DNA from: Viscum album
Lineage: Eukaryota; Streptophyta; Magnoliopsida; Santalales; Viscaceae
Reading direction: 5' to 3'
Assembly: GCA_963277665.1 (NCBI GenBank)
Contig: OY728143.1
Location: 1,118,602,110 to 1,118,666,109, forward strand
DNA: 64,000 nt
A program made the translations under genes and the position numbers. The notes under the pieces are model-generated. The model ran no database searches. It saw only the letters and a program-made list of their open reading frames with translations, and was not told the origin of the DNA. Below, piece after piece: positions 33,801-46,688 of the stretch (the first letter of the stretch is position 1; each line of letters opens with the position of its first letter).

Positions 33801-36800
33801 ATAGGTGGATTCTAATAAAATTTAAATTTTATTAGCGTGAATGTGAATCATTGTTACGATGTATATAAAAAACTGCAATAAGGGTCCTTTGTAGTTTGGT
33901 GCACAAGTATGGGAATTAATATTTCATTACAAAACATGATATATAAAAATTATAAATTAGGAATATGGAAATAAAATATAAATCAAAAAATTAATTATAA
34001 ATTGAAAAATAATTTGATTAATAAAAAAAAACTTGAAGTCAAAATAATGATCATTATTATATAATTTTCAAAAGAAAAATAACATCAAATGTCTTAAAAG
34101 ACCATTAATGATTTTAAAAAATAATTAATCATAATATATATATATAAGGATATAGAAGGAACAAAATTAAAACTTGGAACTATACAATTTAAATAAAACA
34201 TAAAAAAATATAAAAAATAGAGAAAATAGTATACTAACATGGAATATAGAAAAACACCGAGGGGGAGGGGGGTTAATTAGTGTGACTATATTTCCAATTA
34301 AAAAATTATACCTTTTACCTATTAACATATTTAGTGAATGGATATCCTACTCTTCAGTTAAATTTTGTTTTCATATAACTGCTCAAGTAGGAAAGAAAAA
34401 CAACAAAGGATACAAAATTTTTTTAATGAGATTCGCCTCCAATATAGATGACTATGTCTCTATCATACAATGAAAATTCTCTCACTCACACAAAACTTAT
34501 GTTTTTATCAATATGAATTATCTGTAAAGATATTTACTTGGACCCATATTTCTTGAAAAATATAGGTATAATTTCCAGAACCATTTTATAGATATATGGG
34601 TCTTCATCCAATGAGGTCATAAATTATATAGTATAAATTTTAGTCTACTCCTCTTAAATTGGTTGGTGGTATAAAAAAATCCCTCCACTAGAAATGAAAA
34701 AATTGAATATTCATCCTTAAATTGAAATAATCATAAGGAAACCCACTAGCCTTAGAATATAATGGAACCTGAAGCCTCATTTTCTACAAATATTAAATAT
34801 CATAGGATAAAATCCTCATTGATTTATCCTTTAATATCATTATTTGAAGGAATTTGGTATCTATATATATATCTCTTCATCTCTCATTATTGTTCTTCTT
34901 CTTTGATACAGTAGAATGTTATTTAATACTCTGTATTCAATCTCTTCTAGTATTATACCCATGTGATATTTAGAATAACCAAAACGTCGATATCTTTTTA
35001 TCAGTATCTTCAATGCAAAAAAATATTCATGTTGGATAATTTATATGGTCCCATTCTCCTTATATTTAACACATATAATATATAAAATAACAATAAAATT
35101 AGATCTTATCTAACTAAAAAATTATATTATTTTCTCTATAATGTTGTATTTAATAACGTAATGCCTTTATTGAATTTTGTTAATATATATTAATAGAACC
35201 ACCTGAATATTTCATCCAAAATATTCTGTATTTTAGTTCTCATCTTTATCATCTTGAATCTCATTTAAATCAATCACAAATAATATCTCATTTATTCCAT
35301 AAAAAGACTCACCGTTTTACCCCACATGCGGTATAATAATTATTAACATCATATCTAAGATTATTTATCATAGAAAAATATGCATAGCTTATGGATCTTC
35401 ATCTACATATAAAATATATTGTAAAACAATTATTGTGTTAAACCCTTAATTATGAAAGGGATTATTCTGATCTCTAAAAGTTCACATCATGGATCATACT
35501 ATTTTGATGTGGAATAGTTTATAATATTACTCAAGTGTGGTTCCTTGTATTCAGTAAACAACATCACGGAATGATGCTTTTAAATGTGATGCTAATAGTT
35601 AATTCATGCTAGTTTTTAATTAATTGTTTTTATTTTTTATGATAAAATATTTTTTGACTTAAAACTAATTGTTTCTTATTTTTGGATAAAAAAATTTAAG
35701 ATTAATTCTAGAAAAAAATATTTATGTGTTTGGATACATTTGTAAAAGAGGAATTTTTTTATTAAGGTGAAGAAGGATGATTAAAAACTATCTAGTATAT
35801 AGGATAACAACCTTGGAAAATATAATACCAGAGAAGTCTAGCACATGTGTAGTTTAAAAGTGCAAAACCAACATATGTAGACGTTATTAAAGGTAAAGGA
35901 AGAGAGATTCAAGAGAATTTTAGAAAGGGTTGGAACTAAAATTCATTTTTAAGTGTTTTATGCCACATCACAATATAAGTACTCAAGACCAAACAATAAA
36001 AAAATATATATGTGACCCTTTATATGTGTGACTCTTTTCCCAGATACATAAACACCATAATTTCAACCATGGATCATATCATCCCCAGTAAGATAAATGA
36101 ATTGCTTCTTTCAATGTGAATGATATTCATATCATCCACATCATGAAACAAAATTCCACATTGGTCTTTATCCCACGAGTTTTAAATCTACATTTATAGG
36201 CCACTATGATATGTTAACCATAATGGGAGACTCACAAGATCTGGAGTGAGCTACTAAAATGACTCAAATAGGTTGGTAATTTCCCCCATGAGAGTTTCCA
36301 TTCACATCATGTACTAACCAATTGACATTGGTATAATTGTTTTGTAAAGGTCTTAAGAAGATTCCTAAGGGTCAAAAACCAATTGTACAATGGTAATTTG
36401 AAATATTAAATTATATGTATACGGAGAAAAACATTAATGAGTTTGTAATGGTGCTACACACCATGGATTAAGGTTCCCAACACAATTTGTGTATGAATGA
36501 TGAAATAGTGGGGAAGAAAAGAAGTCTCATGCTCAGATTGGAGTATGTGAGAATAAATATAGAATATAATGATTTTTTTTCAAATACTAAAGGATTTAAA
36601 AATCCATATATATACTAAATTAATTTTGAACATAAAAAATGAGTAATGTAATCATGGATTGAATATAATAACCTAGCATTAATTTTTCAATTTTGACGGA
36701 ATAATGGAGAAAGTGGTAAAAATATTGGTTAGAAGAAGGAATACTAGTCGTAAAGACCATAAGTGCATAGAAAAGTAATTTAAGAAATATAGTAAACATT

Positions 36801-36859
36801 TTTAACATTATTAAATTTCACAAATGAAAAATGATCAATGTAGGATCGTGTATATGAAA
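30856..36859. other. AT-rich DNA without recognisable genes
   Basis: About 6 kb with no protein match on either strand. It includes a perfect 24-bp palindrome (33812-33835), a G-rich tract at 34258-34273, and scattered TATA-like runs such as 34861-34872. Frames at 34282-34473 (plus) and 36620-36808 (minus) have no recognisable domain and look like chance. Confidence 0.55.
33812..33835. repeat. 24-bp perfect palindrome
   Basis: CTAATAAAATTTAAATTTTA continuing TTAG is its own reverse complement. It may be chance in AT-rich DNA or a remnant tip of a small inverted-repeat element. Confidence 0.8.
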
Positions 36860-38855
36860 TGTACACATCCTAAATGGAATTTCATGTGATGAAGTTAATG
36901 GAAAACTAGATTTTAAAAATGAATTTATTAGGAGATTTAATGATATTTTTTAGATAGTTTGAACATAGATTTTTATTTATGAGTTATATGATGAATTGAA
37001 ATTTTTGATGGAAAATCCAGTGATTAAGGTATCTATTTATATACATACAATTGATGTACTATGATATTAGGAATTATGAGATATTTAGGATAGGGAGACC
37101 AATGAAGCTAACTATTTTATATAATTTATTCAATAATTCATTATTTATAATCCCATCATAGTGTAAATTTATGGGTAATTGTCATGTTTTTAGGTTTTAA
37201 TAGTATTTTGAGCTTAAATGAAAATGTTTAATTATAGTATTTAAACAATTTTCAATTAGTTAGGAATTTTGAGCTATCCATTAATATATTGTAACAAATA
37301 TAGGGATTTTTATTTTTAGGATTCCTGAGTTCATTTCCTACATATGTTTTAATTGGATGATTTCATGATTAGGATATATGGAGGCCCAAATAAATCATTC
37401 TTTGTGGAATGTTGTTCTCTTAGTAGAGTGGATTCCATATACGCAATTAGGGCATAAATCAAGATAAAAAATTAAAAATTAAATGATTCTAGTTGGAGAG
37501 GAAAATGGATTCGATGAGGTTTTTCCTTGATGAGCTTAAATTCAGAAAACTCTCTTTAATTATTTATTTTAATAGTTCAAACAATATGAATATGAAAGGG
37601 CTCATCATGCAGAAATAGTTTTATTCTGTAATTAATTCGTACTATGTGAACAATACTTCCAAAACATCTGATATTTTTTTAGGGATGTGAAGGAATAAAT
37701 TAAAAAATCATTATTAACGATTTTAGGTGTGAATCAGTTGTTTTCAAACTAATAATGGCATGGTAATTGGGATTAGTGTAAAATGACGAGCCACATGGAA
37801 AGAATTGATTTATTAGAGTAAATCAGTAATGACTTCTACATATGGTGGACAATAAGTCTAAATGATTGAGGTTTAATGATAGAGGAATTGTGGAACCAAT
37901 GTTATAAATACACATGTAAAATGTTAGACTATTTAATCTGACATTCATGTAGAATAATTTGGAGGATAATTTTAGAGTGAATTCCTTCACCACCTCCCTA
38001 TATAAACATGAATATGTTCTCCCATTTCAAAATGTAGAATTTTTTAATGGATAAGGTGGAGCTTAATTTTTGCAATAGTGTTTAATATTTTTAATATATA
38101 TTACTGTATTATTTCTTATTCTTCTATGAATTTCTCTTATTCCCCTCTTTATTTTTTACTTAGTGTGTTTCTACCACTGTGCTACTTTTTAACTCAATGT
38201 TTCTGGAGAAATAACCCTTACTCTTGTTTGAGGGGAGAATTTGTGGTATTTTAGTTTATTTTGATTTAATAATTTCTTATGTTTTATTCTAAGATTTTAG
38301 TAGTTGTTAAATTAATTATGGTGAGATGTCACCCAACTTTCTCTACTACTATTTTGTTCCTCCTCATTTAATCATTTTCTTTTTCATTGATATCTAAGTA
38401 ATTTAAATGGTAGATTTTGGATTTGGTGTAGATTTGAAAGATATTATTACTACAGGTAGAGGTAATGGTGTTGGGTAATACTATCCAAATGATGTGGTAT
38501 AGAGTGAATGGTTAGTATATGTGTATTGTGTAAAATAATCAGAAAATATTTTGAATAACAATGATAACACCACCATGAATCCCCAAGAAGAACAACTTTA
38601 TTCCACTAACTTCATTGTGTCCATTAATTATTTACATTCTTATTTTCATATATACTATATTTAATTTATTTTTAAAATCATCACCCATATATATTAAATA
38701 ATTTTGTTTTATATTAGTTAGAAAATAATACTGAAAATAGGAAGATAATGCATATAAGCAGCCTCCTTATGAACAAACCTAGGGTGTGGAACTATGGTGA
38801 ATAATTAGGTAAATATAATATTGAATTGGTTAATATTACCAAGACCCATATCATA
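36860..38855 (+). repeat. LTR copy C, about 2.0 kb
   Basis: Homologous in direct orientation to 41377-43375. Shared landmarks are TATTTTGAGCTTAAATG, GCCCAAATAAATCATTCTTTG at 37385 (the clearest, 20 matching bases), CTTCACCNCCTC before the TATA box, and CATTTCAAAANGTAGAA after it. The likely start is TGTACACATCC. The right end is uncertain because weak homology runs past AGGGTGTGGAA to about 38855. Confidence 0.75.
37999..38006 (+). promoter_or_regulatory. TATA box of LTR C
   Basis: TATATAAA after CACCACCTCCC. The same place in LTR D has TATAAATA, which fixes the plus orientation of both LTRs. Confidence 0.55.
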
Positions 38856-41376
38856 AATTTTGTTCCATTTATAGGAATTCCTTGTTCTTACAAACATTTT
38901 TATTTATTAAAAAAAATTAAACATCATTAAAAATCATTTTTTATATAGGTTATGGATTATATTAGTGATTTTTAATATGAATGGAAAATTAATGACATGT
39001 AAAGAAGAGATAAATATTTATAGATTAAAATGTTGGATAATTAATTACAAATGTAATAGAATTCATTGATGCTTCAAAAGAATTTTCAAGTCCTCAAAAA
39101 ATAAAGAATGATGGTTGCATTACTGGTTACCAAATTTGAAGAAGTTAAAGTACTATAAATGGAACCAAAAAAGAAAATATAAAGAGAATGAAATTATTTT
39201 TCGGATAACTTTTCACAATGACATTGGTTTGGTTCACGAAAAAATTTAATATCAACTTCCCTCTATAAAAAATTAATTTCCAACTGGCCTACCTATGGAA
39301 AAAGTGTTCCAACATCAATGTTTTGTGGGAGATTTAATTTCTATACTATCTCAATATTAAAAAATTATTTATATTTAATTGAAAACTAATCATCCTTATT
39401 TTATTTTTTTTGATTTATCACCACTAATGAAGACCCTAGTTGAATAAGAAGAATAAGCTTCTTGTATTGAGGATAGAATTGAAGAGCCAATTAAGCTGTA
39501 CATTGGCGAAGATTAAGATGACTGTACAATAGAATAAATACACATAGAATAATTTTTTGATCCCAAAATAGAATATAATAAACTTCCAATTATAATACCT
39601 TCATCATCATTGAAAACCACTCCTCTAATGGAAGAAAATATGGGGCACCCCTATATTCTTTTTCATCCTGATATGAACCTCAATTTATTTTAATATCATT
39701 TCAGGGTTGGGGTTATTTACCTTCTCTTTGTGGGTTATCACTCCTAGAATATACATATGGATATTGGGAGAAATAACATTGTTTTTTTTTCAATGAAATA
39801 ATCCCCATACACATTCATATTGGGGTTAAATCACTGCAATTTTATAACTAGTGGCAACAAAATCCAAGAACCCCCATGGGTTTCTAAACCATGTTATATC
39901 CCCCTTTCCCATTCTGTTTAATTTTATTTATATTTTCAATTATTTTCATTATTCCAATATTTCTTTCTAATTTTTTTTGTTTCTAGGAGCTTAACTCATG
40001 GATTCTATTGGAAAATAATGTCAGGTTTCATCTTTCCTTCTCTTCAGTATTTCTGCCCTTGTATTTATTTTTTTGTGTGCTTAAATGACTAGTTGATGAA
40101 TCTATGTGTGGGTGGAGTATCAACCAAATAGTTTTATTTATTATTTATTTTTTATTTGTTCATATTTTTGAGATTATTGACATTTAATTAATATTCGTAT
40201 CATTTTTCAAACATTATTTTGTTTTGATAAAATTGAAATGGTTTTGGAAAAAAATAAATTTAGAAGATTGTTGACGTAAATTTTTTTTCCCTAATTTGGA
40301 TATCCAAAAAATTTTATGTGATTGATTTATTTTTCAAATACATTCCCATGAAACATGTACTCATAATATTTTTCCATTCCTATGAAGCATTTTCAACCAT
40401 TTTGAAATATTCTTCCTAATACCCACACATTTTGAGAGAAACAAGGATTTCTTGTGAGAACCCAAATTTGTGATTTTTCTATTTCAGGCATTGTATTTCA
40501 TTGATTTTTTTTTGAAATTATTGATAAATATGTTTGGATATCCAAATTATACCATTATTATGACATTTAAATATATCCTTCATTATTCCATAGATTCCAT
40601 GGTTTTCTGTATAGGTTTAAGCCACATTACAAGAAGAATTTTCCTTACCTACCCACACTCTTGGTATTTTTATATGAATATTTCATGTTTGAGTGTGGGG
40701 GAATGGCCTTTATTGTGAATTCAGTGTGATTTGTTTCATTTTTGGGTGGTTTGATGTGTGTAGAATCATTTGGGGTAGTGGAGAATGATTTTATTGGGAT
40801 TCATTCATCATTTCAAAATGATTTATTTATTTCGTACATTTATTCTTCAAAAAAAAAGACATGAACTTGAATTTCGCATTGTAATTCCTTTTATGACTCA
40901 TCTACCTCTCTAAAACAAAAGTTGTGATTTTTTTCATACATTGTATTAAATTTTTATCTAATCTTCAATGAATAAAATATATATAAAAAATAAAGATATA
41001 CCTTTCTAGAGAAACAAAATAGAGAACATGGATGATGTAATTTATTTTAATAATTTATTGGGTCACTTACCGAATAAAAAAATGGGTGGAATTATGTTAC
41101 AAATTTTTATGGGGATTTGAGTGAGGTTGATCCGTTATTTTCACTTTATTATTCATGCACAGTACTTTAGAGTCAAACCTCATATTTTCAGCCTTAAAAC
41201 TTTTAAACTTATTCCCACCAACCCTAAGACATAGAATTCATCTAGAAAAGTAATCATAAATATATTATTTTTTATGTTTCATGATTTAAATATATGATAA
41301 TTATTACAATATTATGGTGATAAATTGATTTTCCATGTATGTGCATAACTCAAGAATTAATTTCTTTTGAGCGAAG
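38856..41376 (+). other. 2.5 kb non-coding interior between LTRs C and D
   Basis: No gag or pol motif could be read in any frame. The part near 40685-40710 (TTGAGTGTGGGGGAATGG) is G-rich and resembles the tract found late in the interior of Athila-type elements, before the 3' LTR. The interior is therefore either the 3' non-coding part of an Athila element or a non-autonomous element. Frame 40470-40718 has no recognisable domain. Confidence 0.4.
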
Positions 41377-43375
41377 TGTGACACCATCTTCAATGAGAGG
41401 TAGGTTGTGATTGGGGCATAGATGGATTTATTAGGGTGGAGAAATTTAAATATGAGGAATAAAAATTAAAGGGAATTGTATTTCATATAAGATAAATGAT
41501 GGAATTTGGTTTTGGAAAAGCTCATTGATGATTTATTATTTTTGAATATTGATTCGATTTTAATTTGAATATATGATGACCACCTGTGAGTGAAATGATT
41601 AAGTGTGGGTGAGTTATAAAGCAATATTTTTTGAATAATATATTCTATAATTTAATTTTTATAACACACCATAGTGTAATTATAGGTGAAATATTTATGT
41701 AAATAGGTTTTTGTTGTATTTTGAGCTTAAATGGAAACAAGGTAAATCCTAGAATTTTAACTACTTCAAATCAATTCGGTATTTCGATCATATCCTTTTA
41801 AATATTAATAAAAATAAAGTGATTATTTTTATAGGATATAAATGTACTTTGGATACATATTTTTTCAACTTGATCAAGTCTTGATTCAGACATCTCATGG
41901 CCCAAATAAATCATTCTTTGTGGAAAGTTGTTCTATCCATCAGTGTGGACCCCACTTAGTTAATTGAGGCATAAATTTGAATAACCAGGTCCAAATGAAT
42001 TTATTTTAGCTATAGATAAAATAATATTTAATCAGCCATGTGCTTGGTCAGTTTTATGTAAAAATAATATCATTAAGTAATTCTCTTAATGGTTCAAACA
42101 TGTGAAATTTGAAAGGTCTCATCCAGGAGAAACATTACCATTTTATAATTAATTCATACCATCTATACCACACCTCTAAAATGTCTGAAATTATTTAGAG
42201 GGACGTTAATGAAATTATGTAACAACTTTTATTATTAATATATGTATTTAAAATAAAAGTTGAAAAGTAATAATTCCTTTAAATGTGAAGAAGTAGAATA
42301 TGAATAGGCAGATGGGCATAATTAATTTCTCAGAGTAAATCAGATATAAATCCTACATATATTGGAAAATAAAGCTAACATTTTATGGGTGAACTAAGGA
42401 GAAATTATATAATAAATTACAGGAATACACCTATCATAAATTATTCTATTTAATGTAACACCCATGCAGATACATTTAGAGACAAATTTTAGAGGAATTA
42501 CTTCACCCCCTCTCACTATAAATATCTATCTCTTCTACCATTTCAAAAGGTAGAAATTTTTAAGGGATAATGGGGAGTGTGATTTCTATAATAGTATTTA
42601 ATATTTTAAATATAAATTATTTTAGATTTTTCTCTTCTTCAGTGGATTTATCTCCTTCTCCTTTTCATTTATTTTACATGTTTCTACCACCATGCTTCTT
42701 TTTAACTACATATTTGTGGAGAAGTTACCGTAAATATTTTTTGTGGAGTGAAGTGGTGGTAATAGAGGCTATTATTATTTAATAATTTATATTGTTTTAT
42801 TATAATATTTAGTAGTTGTTAAATTGATTCTGGTTTTTGGTCTCCCCACAATCTATAATATTTTTTTATTCCTCCCCATTTAATCATTTTCCTTATCGTT
42901 GATATCTATGTCATTCAAACAGTGGAGTTTGGATTTGGTGTTGACGTGGAAGATATTTCTCATATAAGAAGATATACTTTTGTATGGTAATAATATCCAA
43001 ATTATAGGGTGTATAATGATAGGAATGGATCTCAACATTATGTAAAATAACGAGAAAATATTTTGACTAACAATGATTTCACCATCAGGAAACCCTCAGA
43101 CCAATAGATTTCTTCCAATAACATATTAGTTTCCATTCATTAATTTTTTTATTTAAATTTTCATTTTAATATAATTTATATTTCATTTATTTTATAAATA
43201 AAACCTTCATATATAATAGATACTTTTTTTATATTAGTCAGATAATAATAGTGATAATAGGCAGAGAGTGTGTTTGAATGACATCCTCGTGATATAATAT
43301 AGGGTGTGACATTATGATTCATTATTAGGTAAATAAAATATTGTGTAGGGTAAAATTACTAGAGACCCTATAGTT
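41377..43375 (+). repeat. LTR copy D, about 2.0 kb
   Basis: Direct partner of LTR C. The start TGTGACACCATC is a good LTR tip, and GGGTGTGACA at 43302-43311 is a candidate end, though homology to C continues weakly to about 43375. It has a TATA box at 42517-42524. It lies about 1.1 kb upstream of the Athila gag on the same strand and so may be the 5' LTR of that element as well as the 3' LTR of the C-D unit. Confidence 0.75.
42517..42524 (+). promoter_or_regulatory. TATA box of LTR D
   Basis: TATAAATA after CACCCCCTCTCAC, aligned with the box in LTR C. Confidence 0.55.
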
Positions 43376-44459
43376 AGAGACCAAATATAAAATTCATACT
43401 AGAGGCTTGTACTTAGAGATTTTAGCTCAACCTAGTCCCACAGTTCTTCTACCTTTAGGTCTTATTGGATTTAATATCCCTCATTAATAACATGAGTGGG
43501 TAATTTTATTTTCAGGAATGGGATTTGTCAATGATGTAATTTTAATGGAGTAATTTTAGTTATTCTATTTTGGGGTCTTTTCATTCAATTTTTCATTCTT
43601 CATCTCCCCATTTCTTTGTTGTATGTTCATTGATAACATTAAATGGGGTCATTTCTATGAAATAAAAACTTTCCTTCAATCTTGCATGGAAATTTTCTTA
43701 TTTTAGGTAATTATCATTAAATATGTTCCTAGGTTACCTCATTACACATGAAACCAAAATATTTGATCATAATAAATAAAGAGTTATTGAATAATTGGGA
43801 GATAGAGAGATTAAAAGACCAAATAATCACATGGAATAAACTCTAGAAAAAAACCTATAAGAATAATTCAAGGCTTTGCTTCTATAAAACATGAATCCAT
43901 AATAATAGAATACATCACTTATTCTGAATTATGCTTCACATTAATTGATTTTCCCTTTTCCCCTTATTCACTCAAAATTTATAATGTTTTCCAAATTCTA
44001 CAATTTCAATTCAACATAAATAATAACACATAATAAACTCATTTAGTTAGTAGTAATGGTTTGATTAAAAATGTTCTGACTTGATTTCCTCAATGAAACA
44101 AATGAAACCCAATGGGAATTTCAGGGTTCTAGGTCAATTTTAGGGATAGTTGTACAGTAGGCTTAGGATATTTAATGTACTTTTTTAGTATCTATTATTT
44201 ATTATAAATGGTTTCTTTTTTTTCATGAATTTTTATGTCTCAATATTATGATTATGAATTTTACTTAGGTTAAAGACAAAGTACATGTCCAAAGTATCCC
44301 TTGGTCAGATAGGGGTATAGGGAGACAATTGAACAAATAAGAATAGATGCTTAGAGATAGATTATAATAAGATGTGACTACAGTTATACTATAAAGTTTT
44401 CTTTGACTGAGGACTATCAGGGTGTATAGAATACTCTAAACTATAGGGATGCAACATAT
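43376..44459 (+). other. presumed leader between LTR D and Athila gag
   Basis: About 1.1 kb of AT-rich sequence with no protein match. No Asp-tRNA primer site of the usual Athila type (TGGCGCCGTTGCC) is visible after LTR D, so the link between D and the gag is by position only. Confidence 0.4.
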
Positions 44460-45260
44460 GATCATGATACCCCAAGTATCATCCAACATTTTGGAGTTAA
44501 ATACATAAATAATTCCGATGACCTCTAATTTAATTCAATTATCCAATCTAGCACATAAGGAAACTTACTCACATATGGGGAGCATTCACAAACATTACAG
44601 CACTTTTCATTTTAATAATGTATCTACTGATTTAGTGGGGTTTAAAATATTTCTATTTCTATTTAGATATAAGCATTTATAGAGAGTAAATAAATTTTTC
44701 CCTCATCATTCTATAACAATATGGAATGGTGTTGAAATAAATTTCTCAACCAAATTCTTAACTCACTCAAAATCTATAAATAGTTACCTCAAAATGTAAA
44801 ATTTCAATCAATGGAATGATGAATCAATTTCAAATTATTAGGGAATATTTAAATATTTAATATTAAAATACCCATATAATGGAATTGAAATTTGGTTATA
44901 GATTAAAACATTTCATTAGGGTTCTTCATAGATAAATATGTTTATAGTTGATTCTATGGATATAGAATCCCCCATGAAGAAGATCCTGAATAGAGCTGCG
45001 ATTTACTTGATGATGTAGAGAGTAAATTATTTCAATGAATCTTGGAAGGATCTCAAAGGGGAGGAGTTAAAATTATTGATAAAAAAGGCTGTATGGTTTC
45101 TCAAATGTAAACCTTGTCACGATTGTGGATACCATGATGAACTTACACCACCCCTATGAATGTACATTGAGGAAAAGAATAATGTTGATTACAATAATAA
45201 AAATTATTTTTTGTGGAAACCATAACAAAAAGGCTAGGGGAACCAAAAAAGAACCCCGAT
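44460..45260 (+). pseudogene. Athila-type Gag remnant
   Basis: One frame, without an apparent indel over some 600 bases, reads SITIWNGVEINFSTKFLTHS, then FNQWNDESISNY, KYPYNGIEIWL, IKTFH, IVDSMDIESPMKK and YFNESWKDLKGEE. This follows Athila Gag: GSITTWDEL..KFL.KFFP..K, F.Q...ESL.EAWER, CPHHG...W.Q...FY.GL, and DA..GG....K....A......MA.N.YQW. Stops stand where Glu/Gln/Arg/Trp codons are expected, as after C-to-T change. Just downstream, CKPCHDCGYHDE may be a decayed zinc knuckle. Upstream, the frame also aligns with the N-terminal 'NNFELKP.LI.M.Q...F.G' part. Gag would build the particle core. The copy is dead. Confidence 0.75.
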
Positions 45261-45845
45261 GAATGATCCATCCCAATATACCACTACTAAAGGTAATATC
45301 ACATCATTGGGGAGGGTTTTTAAACTTTTCAGACAACTACTTTGGCTACCAAAAATTAATTTAAAGAAATATCAAAATATTAAAAATAAGCACTATAAAA
45401 TTTTGAAATTTGGTTTGAATTAATTTAGTATCCACTTTTGTAGAAGACTAGTAGAATCTTCTAGGTGACTGATAGGTCAACCCACATAGGGATTTAAAGT
45501 TCATCACCTTGTGAAGTTGAGAAATTTTTTAGGCCAATACAGTAAAAAAAAGAAAAATGAAAGGTAATTAATCTAGAAAATAACATGTAAAAATAAAAAT
45601 AATAAGGAAAATTAATAGTGAGGTGATGAAAAATAAATAAAATATCCCTAAAAATATTATAGAACACCCTTACATTTTTTTGGAAAGGCTACGATAATGG
45701 ATAATAAATTATAATAGAGGAAATATTATAAAACATTTTAAAAAAATTATATTAACATATCATTTACAAAACCTAAATAAAACAGGATAATATATTCAAA
45801 ATTCGTGAATGATTTGGTTTCTAATAAGGATATGTTAGGGGAAAT
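45261..45845 (+). other. decayed spacer between Athila gag and protease
   Basis: AT- and A-rich stretch with no readable motif. It corresponds to the long low-complexity spacer normally found between gag and protease in Athila elements. Confidence 0.4.
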
Positions 45846-46250
45846 ATGTGTCATTCCTTTAATATGGGAATAATCTATGTGGTGTCAAACTATGCACTGA
45901 AAAAACATCACCCATGTAGTTTTTCTATTCAAATTAATATCAAGTCTAATGATTTTTGGAAGGATTTATGTGACATAGGTTCAACTGAAAATATCATTTC
46001 ATCCACTGGTTTCAAAATCATGGTATTATAGGAAGTAATGTCTACAAGAGTTTCTCTTCATCATCATGATTCAATTTTGATGTTCTAATGAGGATTGATT
46101 AATGATATAGTGGTAAAAGTGGATAAGTTAATTTTCACAATGGTTTATATTAGTGAAGACCATGTATGAATAAAGGATACCAATCATATTACCAAGACCA
46201 TTTTTATATGGAGTGAAATAATTTATTTTAAATGTGGGGATATGATCTAA
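45846..46250 (+). pseudogene. Athila-type aspartic protease remnant
   Basis: The open frame 45846-46031 contains HHPCSFSIQINIKSNDFWK followed by DLCDIGSTENIISSTGFKIM, which parallels the Athila sequence '..PG.F.IPC.IG...F..ALCDLGASI.LMPLS...KL'. The catalytic triad is kept as D-I-G. Downstream (46080-46250) another frame reads GLINDIVVKVDKLIFTMVYI and HITKTIF, matching 'G.IEDVLVKVDKFIFP.DF....' and the ILGRPFL box. The second part is one frame away and has stops. RT should follow, but the second chromovirus begins at 46689, and I could not find Athila RT on its far side. Confidence 0.75.
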
Positions 46251-46688
46251 AAAATTGTTAGTGAGAAATTAATGTTTAATATACACCATTCCATGATTAA
46301 TTATGAAATAAATTAAGGTAATTTATGTGTGTGAAGAATGTATTAGTCTTAATATATCGCTACTATTGAAGAAAAATAAGAATTAGATATTCTCTATGGA
46401 CAATAAAATTGTGAAAAAGATTATAAAACTAAGAAATTAATGTTGAATATTGTTATAAATTATTATATAATCCATAATAATATATCTTTTATGGTTAACA
46501 AAATGGTATAGTTCATGACATCAATTTTATTTTCATATGGATTACAAATAAATGGTGGATTGGTCCACTATAAGTAGAAAAGTTGTTACCATGGGGAAGA
46601 TTTTGAAAATTTTCATTGGAATGAAAATGACCTATATATGTGATTTAATATTAAATTTATCAATTTATTTAAATTGATAGTGTAAACC
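46251..46688 (+). other. unassigned AT-rich sequence after the Athila protease
   Basis: Expected to hold the protease-RT linker of the Athila element. I could not read any RT motif. Confidence 0.35.
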
